This document shows, one piece after another, positions 14,256 to 21,915 of a stretch of 24,592 bases of DNA; the first letter of the stretch is position 1, and each line of letters starts with the position of its first letter. The translations under genes and the position numbers were made by a program. The notes beneath the pieces are model-generated. The model saw nothing but the letters and a program-made list of their open reading frames with translations. It was not told where the DNA came from and did no database searches. The stretch spans positions 1-24,592 of IMG/VR virus record IMGVR_UViG_3300021961_000605; one strand, 5' to 3'. The DNA is from a virus.

Positions 14256-14726
14256 TTAACAATACGGTGCTGAACATCTTTTTTTACCGTCCAAACCGGG
14301 TTGTTCACCTTTGCAGACCTGGACAGCATAACCGTTAGCGTAAGCTGAAGGATAAACATCATACTTAGCTTTTGCCGCGGATTTACCTCTCGCACAAAGC
14401 TTTGTACCTGTTTTCTTTTTACCTTCTTCGACCATATCAATATTCATTGATAAATCTTCATTACCTCTTTTTGTTTCATTCATCATGAAATCAAAAACTT
14501 GGTCTAAATTGTTTTTGGCTTCTGCAATATGGTCTTGTGCCCAATCGTGACCATTGTCTAAAATACCGTCAACCATCTCAGGGTCTAATTCTAATAATAA
14601 GTCACATTGTCTTCTCATTTGCTCTAAATTAGAAAAGAACATATATCTATCAGTTTTTTGTTCTGATAAAACTTTATTTATAAGTTTAGTTAACTCAGAT
14701 TCTGTAAGTTTGATTACCTTTTTCAT
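14256..14726 (-). CDS. Small Cys/Lys-rich protein with YPSAYANGYA motif
   Basis: The 156-residue protein has three parts. The N-terminal amphipathic helix is MKKVIKLTESELTKLINKV, with LSE at residues 20-22. The middle is acidic and helical (about 30-110). The basic C-terminal module (about 112-156) has KLCARGKSAAKAKYDVYPSAYANGYAVQVCKG and a CSAPYC end, which makes four Cys, possibly a metal site. The KxKYxVYPSAYAN pattern is shared by many small proteins of large marine phages and algal viruses, as I recall; their function is unknown. The N terminus could be a capsid-targeting peptide cut after LSE. The start overlaps the upstream gene's stop (ATGA). It is the last gene of the long minus-strand operon before the host-type promoter. 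Confidence 0.75.
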   Translation of the reverse strand: MKKVIKLTESELTKLINKVLSEQKTDRYMFFSNLEQMRRQCDLLLELDPEMVDGILDNGHDWAQDHIAEAKNNLDQVFDFMMNETKRGNEDLSMNIDMVEEGKKKTGTKLCARGKSAAKAKYDVYPSAYANGYAVQVCKGEQPGLDGKKRCSAPYC

Positions 14727-16228
14727 TTCTTATTTACGATTTCAAATTGTATTTGTCTCTTATAAGTATCTTTCTGTCCACTAGTTGACACACGAATGTC
14801 AATAAAATATTCATTAGGTATTTTGTCTCTTGTGTCGAAGATAAAATAATACTCATTAGGAGTCCTGTTTAATTCTGTCCAATCTTGTACTTGAACCTCA
14901 GTTGTTCCTTCTTTTACATAGACTCTATAATCAGCTTGTATTCTATATAATGGTTGACGACTAGTATACGCCTTTTTGATATTTACTGAAACCTTTCTAA
15001 TGTCAGTGTTCAAAATTTTCTCATTCTGATTGATACCTGAAGCATCGAAACCGTATAAAGCTGGTTCCTTAGATTGAGTTCCAATTATATACAAATTAGT
15101 GTATGGTTGTAAAATAACTTCATTTGTTATGTTGGCTAATGTAACCCCATTCAAAACAATACTTGACCATATATCATAGAACATACATGGTGTTGTGTAT
15201 CCATTGATTGGCGGTACTGAAACTTCATAGACACCCTTTGCTCTACGACAACTAGATAAGTTAGAGAATACTGTTGTTCCGTTATTATCTTGTATGTTTA
15301 CAACAGGGTTTGAATCTAAGTTTACAAAATCACCATTCTCGTAAACATATAGGTATAATTTGTTTGTTCTGTTTTCGACAAAAAGGTTTCTATCATCATC
15401 AATCAAATCATCATAGGTTGTCTCTAAGTAAGGTTCATAGAACGTTTGTGTGTGACGGGTAAAGAAACCAACAGAGTAGTTCTCTGTGAGTCCTGTGATG
15501 TTCTCCAATTGGGGTAGATATGCAATTCCCCATCCTACGTTACCACTTGTTGCTCCTGTGAGGATATCGTTGATTTCATTGGTCATATCAAATTCGATGT
15601 TTTCATCACCGAATTCGAAATGTTGTGTATCAACAATGGTAAGACCTGTGTAGTTTAGTCCTGAGATGGCGTTTGAGTTTGTATTATCATATATTCCGTT
15701 TTGTGACCATCCACTAAGTGTGGTTGCCTGATAATAGTTTGAAGGTCTTGTTGAGAATGCTTTATCATTGAAAGGACTCGTTGGTGAACTCTGACCGAAT
15801 GATGAGTTCTGTGTGGTTTGGAAATCGTAGAAATCATAACCAACACCTTCGTCCCAACTTTGAGCGTTTCCTGTTGTACCTGAAACTTTTGGTATTCTAA
15901 ATAATACCAAATCAAAACTTGTCGCTCTTCTTCTACCGTCTGAGGTAAATGTATTTAGAAGTTCTGTTTCAGCAAACGCTGAAGTGTTCGTCATATTCAA
16001 CACGTGTGTCATTGATGGTGTACAACCTGTTGAAATTTCACCTGTGGCTAATTGAGTTTGTAATTGTGTGAGGTCGATATCAAAGATGAATCTTGAAAAA
16101 CCACTTGATGCTAATGTATCTTGTGCACTTCCGAAATATAACTCAGTCACAGGGTTTCTACCTGTGTTTGTGTATGAGTTATAAATGATAGTATTGTTCC
16201 TACTAAAATATGACTTATGAACTGACAT
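14723..16228 (-). CDS. Virion-type protein next to baseplate hub gene, unknown function
   Basis: The 501-residue protein is rich in Thr, Ser, Asn, Tyr and aromatic residues with few Lys clusters, a composition typical of beta-rich phage tail or fibre-related proteins. The N-terminal half contains TELYFGSAQDTLASSGFSRF-type sequence, an FIFDIDL strand and later FYEPYLETTYDD. This recalls the DNRLRE/CBM96-like jelly-roll pattern in which repeated strands share such motifs, but the match is weak. The C-terminal half looks like an immunoglobulin-like or beta-sandwich domain (KGVYEVSVPPI, EYFIDIRVSTSG). It has its own putative late promoter element in a 21-nt gap after the gp5-like gene. A baseplate, adaptor or fibre-attachment protein is likely. 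Confidence 0.75.
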   Translation of the reverse strand: MSVHKSYFSRNNTIIYNSYTNTGRNPVTELYFGSAQDTLASSGFSRFIFDIDLTQLQTQLATGEISTGCTPSMTHVLNMTNTSAFAETELLNTFTSDGRRRATSFDLVLFRIPKVSGTTGNAQSWDEGVGYDFYDFQTTQNSSFGQSSPTSPFNDKAFSTRPSNYYQATTLSGWSQNGIYDNTNSNAISGLNYTGLTIVDTQHFEFGDENIEFDMTNEINDILTGATSGNVGWGIAYLPQLENITGLTENYSVGFFTRHTQTFYEPYLETTYDDLIDDDRNLFVENRTNKLYLYVYENGDFVNLDSNPVVNIQDNNGTTVFSNLSSCRRAKGVYEVSVPPINGYTTPCMFYDIWSSIVLNGVTLANITNEVILQPYTNLYIIGTQSKEPALYGFDASGINQNEKILNTDIRKVSVNIKKAYTSRQPLYRIQADYRVYVKEGTTEVQVQDWTELNRTPNEYYFIFDTRDKIPNEYFIDIRVSTSGQKDTYKRQIQFEIVNKK

Positions 16229-16241
16229 TTACCTTTTTTTA

Positions 16242-16249
16242 TATAAATA
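16242..16249 (-). promoter_or_regulatory. Putative late promoter element TATTTATA on the minus strand
   Basis: The 21-nt gap between the gp5-like stop and the next minus-strand ATG (16228) contains TATTTATA in the direction of transcription, 13 nt before the ATG. Most other joins in this operon have no gap, so the spacer itself suggests a function. Confidence 0.45.
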
Positions 16250-17842
16250 TCAATTCAAACGAATATTTTTGTTTAATATGGATTGATATGCTTGGGCGAA
16301 CACAGCATCGATGTCTTCTTTGGATGGAGCACTACCAAAACACTTAGGATTTGGGGATTCATTATGGTAATCGTGACTGTGTGAAAACAGGTATTGAATC
16401 ATCAAATTCAATAACTGTAACAACTCTTCACCCCTTACCATAGAAGAAGTATTTGGTTCAATTAGAGATTCAATCATATCTTGAGAAATACCATAGATAG
16501 AATTATCTAAGATAATCTCTTGTTTACCAGGTATCTTACTGTCGTGAGACAATAAATAAATTTTATCCGCACCCTCTAAAATAACACTTTGTTTTTGACC
16601 AATAACCTGCAAGTTTTGTTTTTCTTGAACAATGACTGTTTTCTCAAGACCAACTCTTCCTGGTGATGACATCAAGAAATTACCATATTGTTTTTGTCCT
16701 TGACTAAACTTTACTGCTTTGTTGAAACGAGATAAATTCCTTCTTGCTGTAGGAATAGTAAGTAAGTCAATGTTTAGACTTAGAGTTGATGAGTTTGATG
16801 TCAACACCATAACTTTATAGTTGTTTGATGTTGGTCTGACATACAATGGGAAATATTCATTCTCCCACCCACCTTTTGTTGCCAAATCAGGTCCGTTAGG
16901 TATTTTACCGGCATTTACCCCTTTGATAAATTCATTGATAAAATTAATGGCGTTGTCCATAGACAAATCATTGAAGTTACTTTCGTACTCCCTAATCTTG
17001 TTGGGGTATGGGTCATTTGGTAAACCAAAAGAATTTGTTAGAATTCTATCATTAGGTAATAATGTATATAACACAACATTACCACTAAAAACATTTTCGT
17101 TATTTTCGGGGTTATAAATTTGCCACTCGATTAGTTTTTTTACAAGTCTAACATCTGTTTTTGTGGTTATAATATCTGTTGGTGTTGCAGGAACAATTCT
17201 CTGTTTGAATTGTGATACCTGAACAAAGGCTCTTTTTGGATATTGGATAGGTAGAGAATTTCTCTCAAGTCTCTCTGTTTTACCAGCTCTAACTAATACC
17301 GTATCCTCCCCTTTTTCTTTATCTGTTTTGATAATAACATCGGCAGTTCCTCTACCTAATAATGCATTATCCCCTGGTTCGGGAAATATACCTTTAGTTT
17401 CAGCGGGTATAGTTCCATTGATATTTCTAATAGGTAGGGATTGTTTTATTCTTGGACCTAAACCTGTAAGTGCTTTGGCGGGTTCTATTTGTTCGAATGG
17501 TGTCTGTACGGGACTTGAGAACGTTCCCTGTATGTAATATATGTCCTGATATTGATTGTTATCATTAGCATACATTATCTGTACTAATTCACCAACTTTA
17601 GGTACTTGATATAAAAAGTATGGTAATAATGGATAGACAACGAAGGGGTCATTTTCAGACCATTTTTTCACATTATCACCTGATTTTTTTACAGTAGTAT
17701 TTGGTACAGATAATTCGATATCCTGTTGGTTTTTGATAATGATTTCGGCACGAATTCTACCGAGCATCAAAGGGTCAAGGTTATCTATAACCTTACCATA
17801 ATAGAGATTTCTCCTAGATGCGTCTTGTAAACCTTTAGCCAT
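16250..17842 (-). CDS. Baseplate central hub/spike protein (T4 gp5-like, OB-fold)
   Basis: Part of the central spike of the contractile tail. The N-terminal OB-fold domain is recognised from YYGKVIDNLDPLMLGRIRAE (residues 14-33), FLYQVPKVGELVQIMYAN and DIYYIQGTF, equivalent to the start of T4 gp5. The middle (about 120-400) has no recognisable T4 lysozyme domain with its Glu-Asp-Thr signature. Towards the end, LLQLLNLMIQYLFSHSHDYH (about 467-486) is a segment common in gp5-like hub proteins, and residues shortly before it (IYLLSHDSKIPGKQEIILD) may be a short beta-helix. The length of 530 aa is similar to T4 gp5 (575 aa) but differently built. The ATG shares a base with the upstream stop (TAATG), so the two are translationally coupled. 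Confidence 0.85.
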   Translation of the reverse strand: MAKGLQDASRRNLYYGKVIDNLDPLMLGRIRAEIIIKNQQDIELSVPNTTVKKSGDNVKKWSENDPFVVYPLLPYFLYQVPKVGELVQIMYANDNNQYQDIYYIQGTFSSPVQTPFEQIEPAKALTGLGPRIKQSLPIRNINGTIPAETKGIFPEPGDNALLGRGTADVIIKTDKEKGEDTVLVRAGKTERLERNSLPIQYPKRAFVQVSQFKQRIVPATPTDIITTKTDVRLVKKLIEWQIYNPENNENVFSGNVVLYTLLPNDRILTNSFGLPNDPYPNKIREYESNFNDLSMDNAINFINEFIKGVNAGKIPNGPDLATKGGWENEYFPLYVRPTSNNYKVMVLTSNSSTLSLNIDLLTIPTARRNLSRFNKAVKFSQGQKQYGNFLMSSPGRVGLEKTVIVQEKQNLQVIGQKQSVILEGADKIYLLSHDSKIPGKQEIILDNSIYGISQDMIESLIEPNTSSMVRGEELLQLLNLMIQYLFSHSHDYHNESPNPKCFGSAPSKEDIDAVFAQAYQSILNKNIRLN

Positions 17843-18051
17843 TAGTCTTTATGTCTTTTATCGTATTCTTTTAGAATTGTGTTGTAATATTTTTCAACCA
17901 AATCAATATTATGGGTCATCTTTATGATAAGGTCTTTTAGTATTTCAAATTCTTTTGAAAGAACATCCATATTTTCAACCAATTCTTTATTTGATGCATC
18001 GGGTAAACTCTGTAGTAAATTCTCAATCGTATCTAATTCTTCTTTTGTCAT
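17842..18051 (-). CDS. Small coiled-coil protein, 69 aa
   Basis: The whole protein is predicted helical with heptad-like spacing (MTKEELDTIENLLQSL, then KEFEILKDLIIKMTHNIDLV). It is acidic at the start and Lys-rich at the end. There are no Cys, membrane segments or motifs. It lies between the 640-aa protein (2-nt gap) and the gp5-like hub (1-nt overlap), so it is certainly co-translated with tail genes. A small assembly chaperone or baseplate coiled coil is a fair guess. The tight packing supports it as a real gene despite its size. Confidence 0.75.
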   Translation of the reverse strand: MTKEELDTIENLLQSLPDASNKELVENMDVLSKEFEILKDLIIKMTHNIDLVEKYYNTILKEYDKRHKD

Positions 18052-18053
18052 GT

Positions 18054-19976
18054 TTACATCTTTTTTCCTACGAGTTTTATTGGTGGTAATGTCATTGCCG
18101 GTGTAATTGGTGTTGGTGGTAATGCAAATTCCACTTTACCATTTTCATCTTCTTCTTTTTGGAAACCAGTTATTCTTTGTATTTCGGCTAAAACACCTTT
18201 GTTTACTGTACCGTCAGGGTTTGGTCCTGTATTTATACCAGCCTTTTGTAATTCCTGAATTACATTTATAGATGCTCTTGTTGTTGAGAATCCTGGTAAT
18301 GTTGGTGCTAATAATAGTGCTGGATATGGTAATTGTTTTTTACCTGCAGCAACATTTTGAGTTGCAGCAAAAACAAGTAATATATTATCAATTACATTTT
18401 TACATTTTCTATAATCATCAATCAATAACCCAACTTGTTGTGCTAAAACTAATAATCGGTATATCATTGAATATCGTGCCTTTTTAGATTCATTTACAAT
18501 ATCAAGGATAATACTACTTACTAAATTCAACAAGTCTTTTTTGATAATATTAAAAAGAGTTTCAATAAAAAGTGCGGCAATCCTTGATGTTATATTGATA
18601 ATCATTTTTTTATAATGTCTCATAAAATCATTTAGGTCATTGATATCATCAATTGCATTTTTTTGTAATGATTTACCCATTACTAATAATGGTAATAATA
18701 ATTTAGGACCTAAAATTGAGATTGTAATTGCTAATGGATAATTTTTTAAAAAATCTTTGGTTATGTTGTGTCTTAACTCTAATGTTGGATATTCTATTTC
18801 CCATTGAGATACAATTGAGTCTACGACGCCATCCATTACATCTTCTTCATAACTATTAATATTTCCATCAGGGAGTACATCAAGTAAATAAAGTTGATTG
18901 AAAACATTTTGAGTATCTAAAGGTAACTTAACATTTCCACAATCTTCAAATTCAACAACACCAAGTTTTACGTTTGATATAAAATTATCTATTTCACGTA
19001 AATCTTGGTCAGTCATTTCAAAAAAAGTATCATCAATACCGTCAAGTTCTGATACTTTAGAAGTTCCAGCGACATCAATTTCGGCTCTATTATCAAAACA
19101 CAAACCAAGTATTCTGGTTAGAATTTGGAAAAATTTACCATTTACTGCAAGTTGGTCTGTACCAATAACCAATTCAATATCTAACAATCCCGTTAATATA
19201 TTTGCTAATTGAGCTGCAAAATTTCTTAAATCTAAAAGATTTATTGTTTTATAATAGTCAGTTAAAAATTCTGTAACTAAATTTTCACCATTTTGTCTGT
19301 CTCTAACACTCACTTTATAAAATTCACCAGTGTTACCAAAATTATCTACAGTCACATAGGTAATATCAAAAAGAGGTTGACCTGATTTACCTAAATAATC
19401 CGAATTATATGATTGTGAAAATGGTACATTTAAGTTTTGTAATCTATTGTACAGTTGTCTATTCATTGAATATGGTGTAGTACCAACAGAAGTGTCTTGA
19501 CTCTCATAAAGACCAATTGAACCTTGTTCACTCGGTGATGTTTTTAGTCTTTTAGCAGGGTCAACAGCGGATACTTTAATATAAATGTCACCAGAATTGT
19601 ATTTTTGTTCTTGACTACATCCTAACGCACTAATAACCTCTTTCTCAACCAAATTTTTTAATTTTGGTTGTATTTCTAATAAAGTTTGATTGAATTTTCT
19701 CTTAAGATAGTTTGTATTATCATTTCCTGAACCTGAACTAATAAATTGTAACTCTAAAAGTTCTTCAAGTTGATTCTTTACCTCTCTTTGATACCTTTTC
19801 TTTTTTTGAACTAAACTTTCTTCTGTTGTAGATGTTTTAGACCTTGATTGTTCTAAACTATCACCTGCACGACGTTTTCTTTCCTTGATTTCATCAGAAA
19901 CTTCTTTGTAAGTTTTGGTTGCTTGGATTTTCTCCTTCGCTTCCTGATAGGAAAATTTTAAGTCGTCCTGTGGCAT
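18054..19976 (-). CDS. Large baseplate/tail-region structural protein, 640 aa
   Basis: I do not recognise the family with certainty. The N-terminal 100 residues are highly charged and helical (EAKEKIQATKTYKEVSDEIKE). A mixed middle (about 110-400) contains strands (FDITYVTVDNFGNTGEFYKVSVRD) and acidic segments. The C-terminal half has several hydrophobic helices (PLAITISILGPKLLLPLLVMG, MYRLLVLAQQVGLLIDDY-like) that could insert in a membrane or pack in a hub. The end is Pro-rich (ALPPTPITPAMTLPPIKLVG). Its place just upstream of the small coiled coil and the gp5-like hub, in one operon, points to a hub or tail-tube initiator component. In T4 the hub contains large proteins such as gp27 and gp29, but I cannot match it to either. 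Confidence 0.75.
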   Translation of the reverse strand: MPQDDLKFSYQEAKEKIQATKTYKEVSDEIKERKRRAGDSLEQSRSKTSTTEESLVQKKKRYQREVKNQLEELLELQFISSGSGNDNTNYLKRKFNQTLLEIQPKLKNLVEKEVISALGCSQEQKYNSGDIYIKVSAVDPAKRLKTSPSEQGSIGLYESQDTSVGTTPYSMNRQLYNRLQNLNVPFSQSYNSDYLGKSGQPLFDITYVTVDNFGNTGEFYKVSVRDRQNGENLVTEFLTDYYKTINLLDLRNFAAQLANILTGLLDIELVIGTDQLAVNGKFFQILTRILGLCFDNRAEIDVAGTSKVSELDGIDDTFFEMTDQDLREIDNFISNVKLGVVEFEDCGNVKLPLDTQNVFNQLYLLDVLPDGNINSYEEDVMDGVVDSIVSQWEIEYPTLELRHNITKDFLKNYPLAITISILGPKLLLPLLVMGKSLQKNAIDDINDLNDFMRHYKKMIINITSRIAALFIETLFNIIKKDLLNLVSSIILDIVNESKKARYSMIYRLLVLAQQVGLLIDDYRKCKNVIDNILLVFAATQNVAAGKKQLPYPALLLAPTLPGFSTTRASINVIQELQKAGINTGPNPDGTVNKGVLAEIQRITGFQKEEDENGKVEFALPPTPITPAMTLPPIKLVGKKM

Positions 19977-19978
19977 AG

Positions 19979-20341
19979 TTATTTCGTAGTATAGATATCA
20001 TCGTCAGAAATATCTTTTTCCATCAAGCTCTGTATCATATCGGTATCTAAATCCGATATAGTAAAACTCTCAGTTTGATTTGCTGATTTTTCCCAAATAC
20101 TGGCTTGTAGTTTAGATAAAGAAAGTTTCTTTTCAACAACATCGTTTATTATCTTTTGTTGTTTTTCAATAACAGGTCCAATTACTGTCATATCTTCAGG
20201 GTCTTTCATCATAGTCAACATTTTGTTTTGAATACGTATTGCAGTATTTCTTTGTTCAACTAATTCGTTATAAATTTCCTGCATCAATGACAACATTGAT
20301 TCTTTTGTGAGGTTAATCTGTTTTTTTTGAGGTCTTGGCAT
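19979..20341 (-). CDS. Coiled-coil protein, 120 aa, upstream of tail genes
   Basis: The start is basic (MPRPQKKQINLTKESMLSLM). A long helix runs over about residues 12-85 with heptad character (NELVEQRNTAIRIQNKML, KQQKIINDVVEKKLSLSKL), and the end is acidic (ISDLDTDMIQSLMEKDISDDDIYTTK). No known motif is present. It is followed 2 nt later by the 640-aa protein and preceded by a 25-nt gap holding a TATTTATT element, so it may start a late sub-operon of baseplate genes. A chaperone or tail assembly role is inferred from position only. Confidence 0.75.
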   Translation of the reverse strand: MPRPQKKQINLTKESMLSLMQEIYNELVEQRNTAIRIQNKMLTMMKDPEDMTVIGPVIEKQQKIINDVVEKKLSLSKLQASIWEKSANQTESFTISDLDTDMIQSLMEKDISDDDIYTTK

Positions 20342-20344
20342 ACC

Positions 20345-20352
20345 AATAAATA
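20345..20352 (-). promoter_or_regulatory. Putative late promoter element TATTTATT
   Basis: TATTTATT on the minus strand lies in the 25-nt gap after the sigma factor gene, but only 3 nt before the ATG at 20341. As a promoter it would give a leaderless or internally started transcript, so this copy is weaker evidence than the others. Confidence 0.25.
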
Positions 20353-20366
20353 GTTGTTATTGTTTT

Positions 20367-21104
20367 TTACTCTTTGAAACCTTCTTGGATGATAAAATAC
20401 AATTTTTTATATCTTCTCATACTAGTTCTAATTTCTTTTGTACTTAGGTTAGTCATCTCCCTCAATGTTAGGAGAACTATGTTTTTATTAAACTTATTAT
20501 TATCCGCACCAATGAATACCTTATTATAATTTTCAAATAAATCTATTAATGCATATCCTAATTTAGTTTCATTATCATTCATATTCTCAGTATCTAAGAA
20601 CAACTTTAATTCATCAAGGTATTTCCGTATCACCAATTCACTATCAAATTTTTCTTCATCAATAAAATAAATCATATCAGGTCTTTCTTCTAAGCTAGTT
20701 GAAATATCTTCATATGATATTTTACGATTGATATCTTTTTGGTCCTTAATGATTTGACCCATCAAATAGTTTTTACATATTGTACCAAAATATGAATAAG
20801 CTTTCTTATTTTTATCAGGCCTAAACTTATCTATTTTAGTCATTAAGAAAGAATGTGTATCAGTATGAATTTCAAAAAAATCCATATCTTTTCTATACAA
20901 CTTATACCTACGTATGATAGACGAAATCATCTTATCAAGTGGATGACGTAGGTATTCGTTATATATTTTATTCTTTTCTTCAAATGTGTCCGCAACTAAG
21001 TAACGTCTAACCGCAGCTTCTTCCCTTTCAGCGAAATAATTTTCGTTGACGGTTTTCCTACCTCGTTTACGTTCAACAGTTGAACCTGACACTTCCAAGG
21101 ACAT
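20367..21104 (-). CDS. RNA polymerase sigma factor (T4 gp55-like late sigma)
   Basis: Directs the host RNA polymerase to phage promoters. Region 2 is recognised at about residues 45-128: LDKMISSIIRRYKLYRKDMD, then IDKFRPDKNKKAYSYFGTICKNYLMGQII, which matches the core-binding and -10-melting pattern (FxP-K-x-AYxYF) of gp55-like factors. The C-terminal part (about 208-245, VLLTLREMTNLSTKEIRTSM) looks like a short helix-turn-helix resembling region 4. I start at ATG 21104. The TTG at 21107 would add one residue, and the ATG shares a base with the upstream stop (TGATG). The basic N terminus (VERKRGRK) may aid DNA contact. The length of 245 aa exceeds T4 gp55 (185 aa). It lies in the operon between glycosyltransferase and baseplate genes. 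Confidence 0.85.
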   Translation of the reverse strand: MSLEVSGSTVERKRGRKTVNENYFAEREEAAVRRYLVADTFEEKNKIYNEYLRHPLDKMISSIIRRYKLYRKDMDFFEIHTDTHSFLMTKIDKFRPDKNKKAYSYFGTICKNYLMGQIIKDQKDINRKISYEDISTSLEERPDMIYFIDEEKFDSELVIRKYLDELKLFLDTENMNDNETKLGYALIDLFENYNKVFIGADNNKFNKNIVLLTLREMTNLSTKEIRTSMRRYKKLYFIIQEGFKE

Positions 21105-21913
21105 CAAATCTCATTTTCTTGGAAGTTTATGTTTCTTTGTTCAGTGAAGAAGTATTCTTTTTTTGCGGACTCAACCCAAAACTTTACTTCATTTTCAGAT
21201 AAAATTGAGTCACCAAATTTATGATTCCAGAAAATAGAACCTTCCCTCATATTCAAGTGTTTATAACCAATTTTAGGTATTGTCATTATTTGAACTGAGT
21301 TATAAGTCATTCTTAATAAGAATTCATAAACAAATGTTAATTTGAAATTACTCTTAAACATTCCAAAATCAGTGAATGACTCTTTTAGCATAACCATACC
21401 TGAAGTTTGGAAGTTTTGATAATCGTGTAGTGTTTCATTGGTTAGGAATCCCATTTCTTGACTAAAGTTAGCTGCGAAAGTGGCTTCATTAGTAAATCCT
21501 GCAAAAGTATTTTTATCATCAACATCAACAACGATTGGTAAAAACGCCTGAATTTCAGGATATGCATCCATATAGATTTTCACATTTTTGAACCAAATTG
21601 AAGCGTATTCGTCATCAATTTCATAAAAAGAAACCCATTTACCTGAAGAGCTTTCAACACCTAAATTAATTTGTGATGAATAATTTGGTTCACCTTCAAA
21701 TAACACCAATTTAGTATTTATTGAACCAAAATCATAGTTATTTAGTATTGAGATTAAGTTTTCTTCTTTTGTGTGAACAATAACCAATTCTTTTGGTAAA
21801 ATAGATTGGTTATTAAGTGCTTTGATACATTTATCAAAATATTCTGTAAAATCTTTTACCGTAGAGTTTTTGATTGGTAAAATTACTGATAAGTCTAAAA
21901 ATTCTTGTGTCAT
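21104..21913 (-). CDS. Family 2-type glycosyltransferase (GT-A fold)
   Basis: Transfers a sugar from a nucleotide sugar. The GT-A start LSVILPIKN (residues 8-16) is followed by KELVIVHTKEE (41-51), SQINLGVESSSGKWVSFYEIDDEY (80-103) and the catalytic-loop acidic trio Asp100-Asp101-Glu102, in the place of the DxD metal site. Further on, FQTSGMVMLKESF and HLNMREGS fit the acceptor-side half. The length of 269 aa is normal for phage GT2 proteins. It is followed by the sigma factor gene with a 1-nt overlap and preceded by another glycosyltransferase after a 2-nt gap, so the pair probably acts on one target. The target (capsid, tail fibre, phage DNA or host surface) is not visible from the sequence. 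Confidence 0.85.
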   Translation of the reverse strand: MTQEFLDLSVILPIKNSTVKDFTEYFDKCIKALNNQSILPKELVIVHTKEENLISILNNYDFGSINTKLVLFEGEPNYSSQINLGVESSSGKWVSFYEIDDEYASIWFKNVKIYMDAYPEIQAFLPIVVDVDDKNTFAGFTNEATFAANFSQEMGFLTNETLHDYQNFQTSGMVMLKESFTDFGMFKSNFKLTFVYEFLLRMTYNSVQIMTIPKIGYKHLNMREGSIFWNHKFGDSILSENEVKFWVESAKKEYFFTEQRNINFQENEI

Positions 21914-21915
21914 AA

